Assembly (NCBI RefSeq): GCF_013373865.1
Contig: NC_050468.1
Location: forward strand, 23,950,774 to 24,014,773
Source: Monomorium pharaonis
Taxonomy: Eukaryota > Arthropoda > Insecta > Hymenoptera > Formicidae
Length of the DNA: 64,000 nt
Reading direction: 5' to 3'
Numbering within the stretch: position 1 is the first letter of the stretch
Text below: more notes on this DNA, generated by a model
Seen by the model: the letters and a program-made list of their open reading frames with translations, nothing else
What the model was told of the DNA's origin: nothing
Databases searched by the model: none
The DNA itself: not shown here

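Noticed and set aside
35726..64000. Regularly spaced repeats resembling an array such as CRISPR
   Set aside because: The repeats are coding exons with conserved cysteines and splice sites in a eukaryotic gene; similarity is at protein level.

Overview
This 64 kb window comes from an animal nuclear genome, almost certainly an insect. A hymenopteran is my best guess, from the CpG-rich exons, the AT-rich introns and the general feel of the sequence, but that placement is inference. The window holds the 5' part of one very large gene on the + strand. I recognise it as the orthologue of Drosophila dumpy (dpy), a giant secreted matrix protein that links epidermis, tendon cells and tracheae to the apical cuticle. 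I assembled 90 coding exons from splice signals, reading frame and cysteine pattern. They encode about 10,058 residues, and the gene runs off the right edge, so the C-terminal parts expected of Dumpy lie outside.

Layout. 1-5425: no protein gene; flanking or 5' UTR intron sequence with one TTAA-flanked transposon remnant, GC-rich blocks and a CT microsatellite. 5431-6286: signal peptide and an LDL-receptor-A-like domain. 7289-15478: calcium-binding EGF domains (D-x-D/N-E-C starts) and other EGF-like units. 15781-29094: densely cysteine-rich repeats with a recurrent short disulfide module (x-D-C-x4-x-C), including one 1,758 bp exon. 29649-32288: one 2,640 bp exon for a Thr/Ser/Glu-rich, mucin-like segment with degenerate repeats of about 43 residues. 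33266-35357: transition exons. 35726-64000: a tandem array of EGF-DPY-EGF units of about 105 residues, 47 complete and a 48th cut by the window end.

The most interesting structure is in that array. Every unit is of type B (first EGF wall ending G-D/N-P-x-x-x-C) or type A (wall ending x-P-P-x-C or close to it). Their order is B-A-A without exception through all 16 triplets. From the fourth triplet on, successive B units alternate between an 8-residue and a 4-residue C3-C4 loop, so the real repeat is six units, with matching marks in the A units. The Ser/Thr position read by the O-GlcNAc transferase EOGT is kept in 41 of 47 second EGFs but only 2 of 47 first EGFs.

All introns from exon 36 onward are phase 1 on both sides of each exon, so exons can be duplicated, skipped or merged without changing frame; two exons (38755-39729 and 43947-44576) carry fused units. 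Several introns hold short non-autonomous transposon remnants. I found no second protein gene, no confident RNA gene and no CRISPR-like system.
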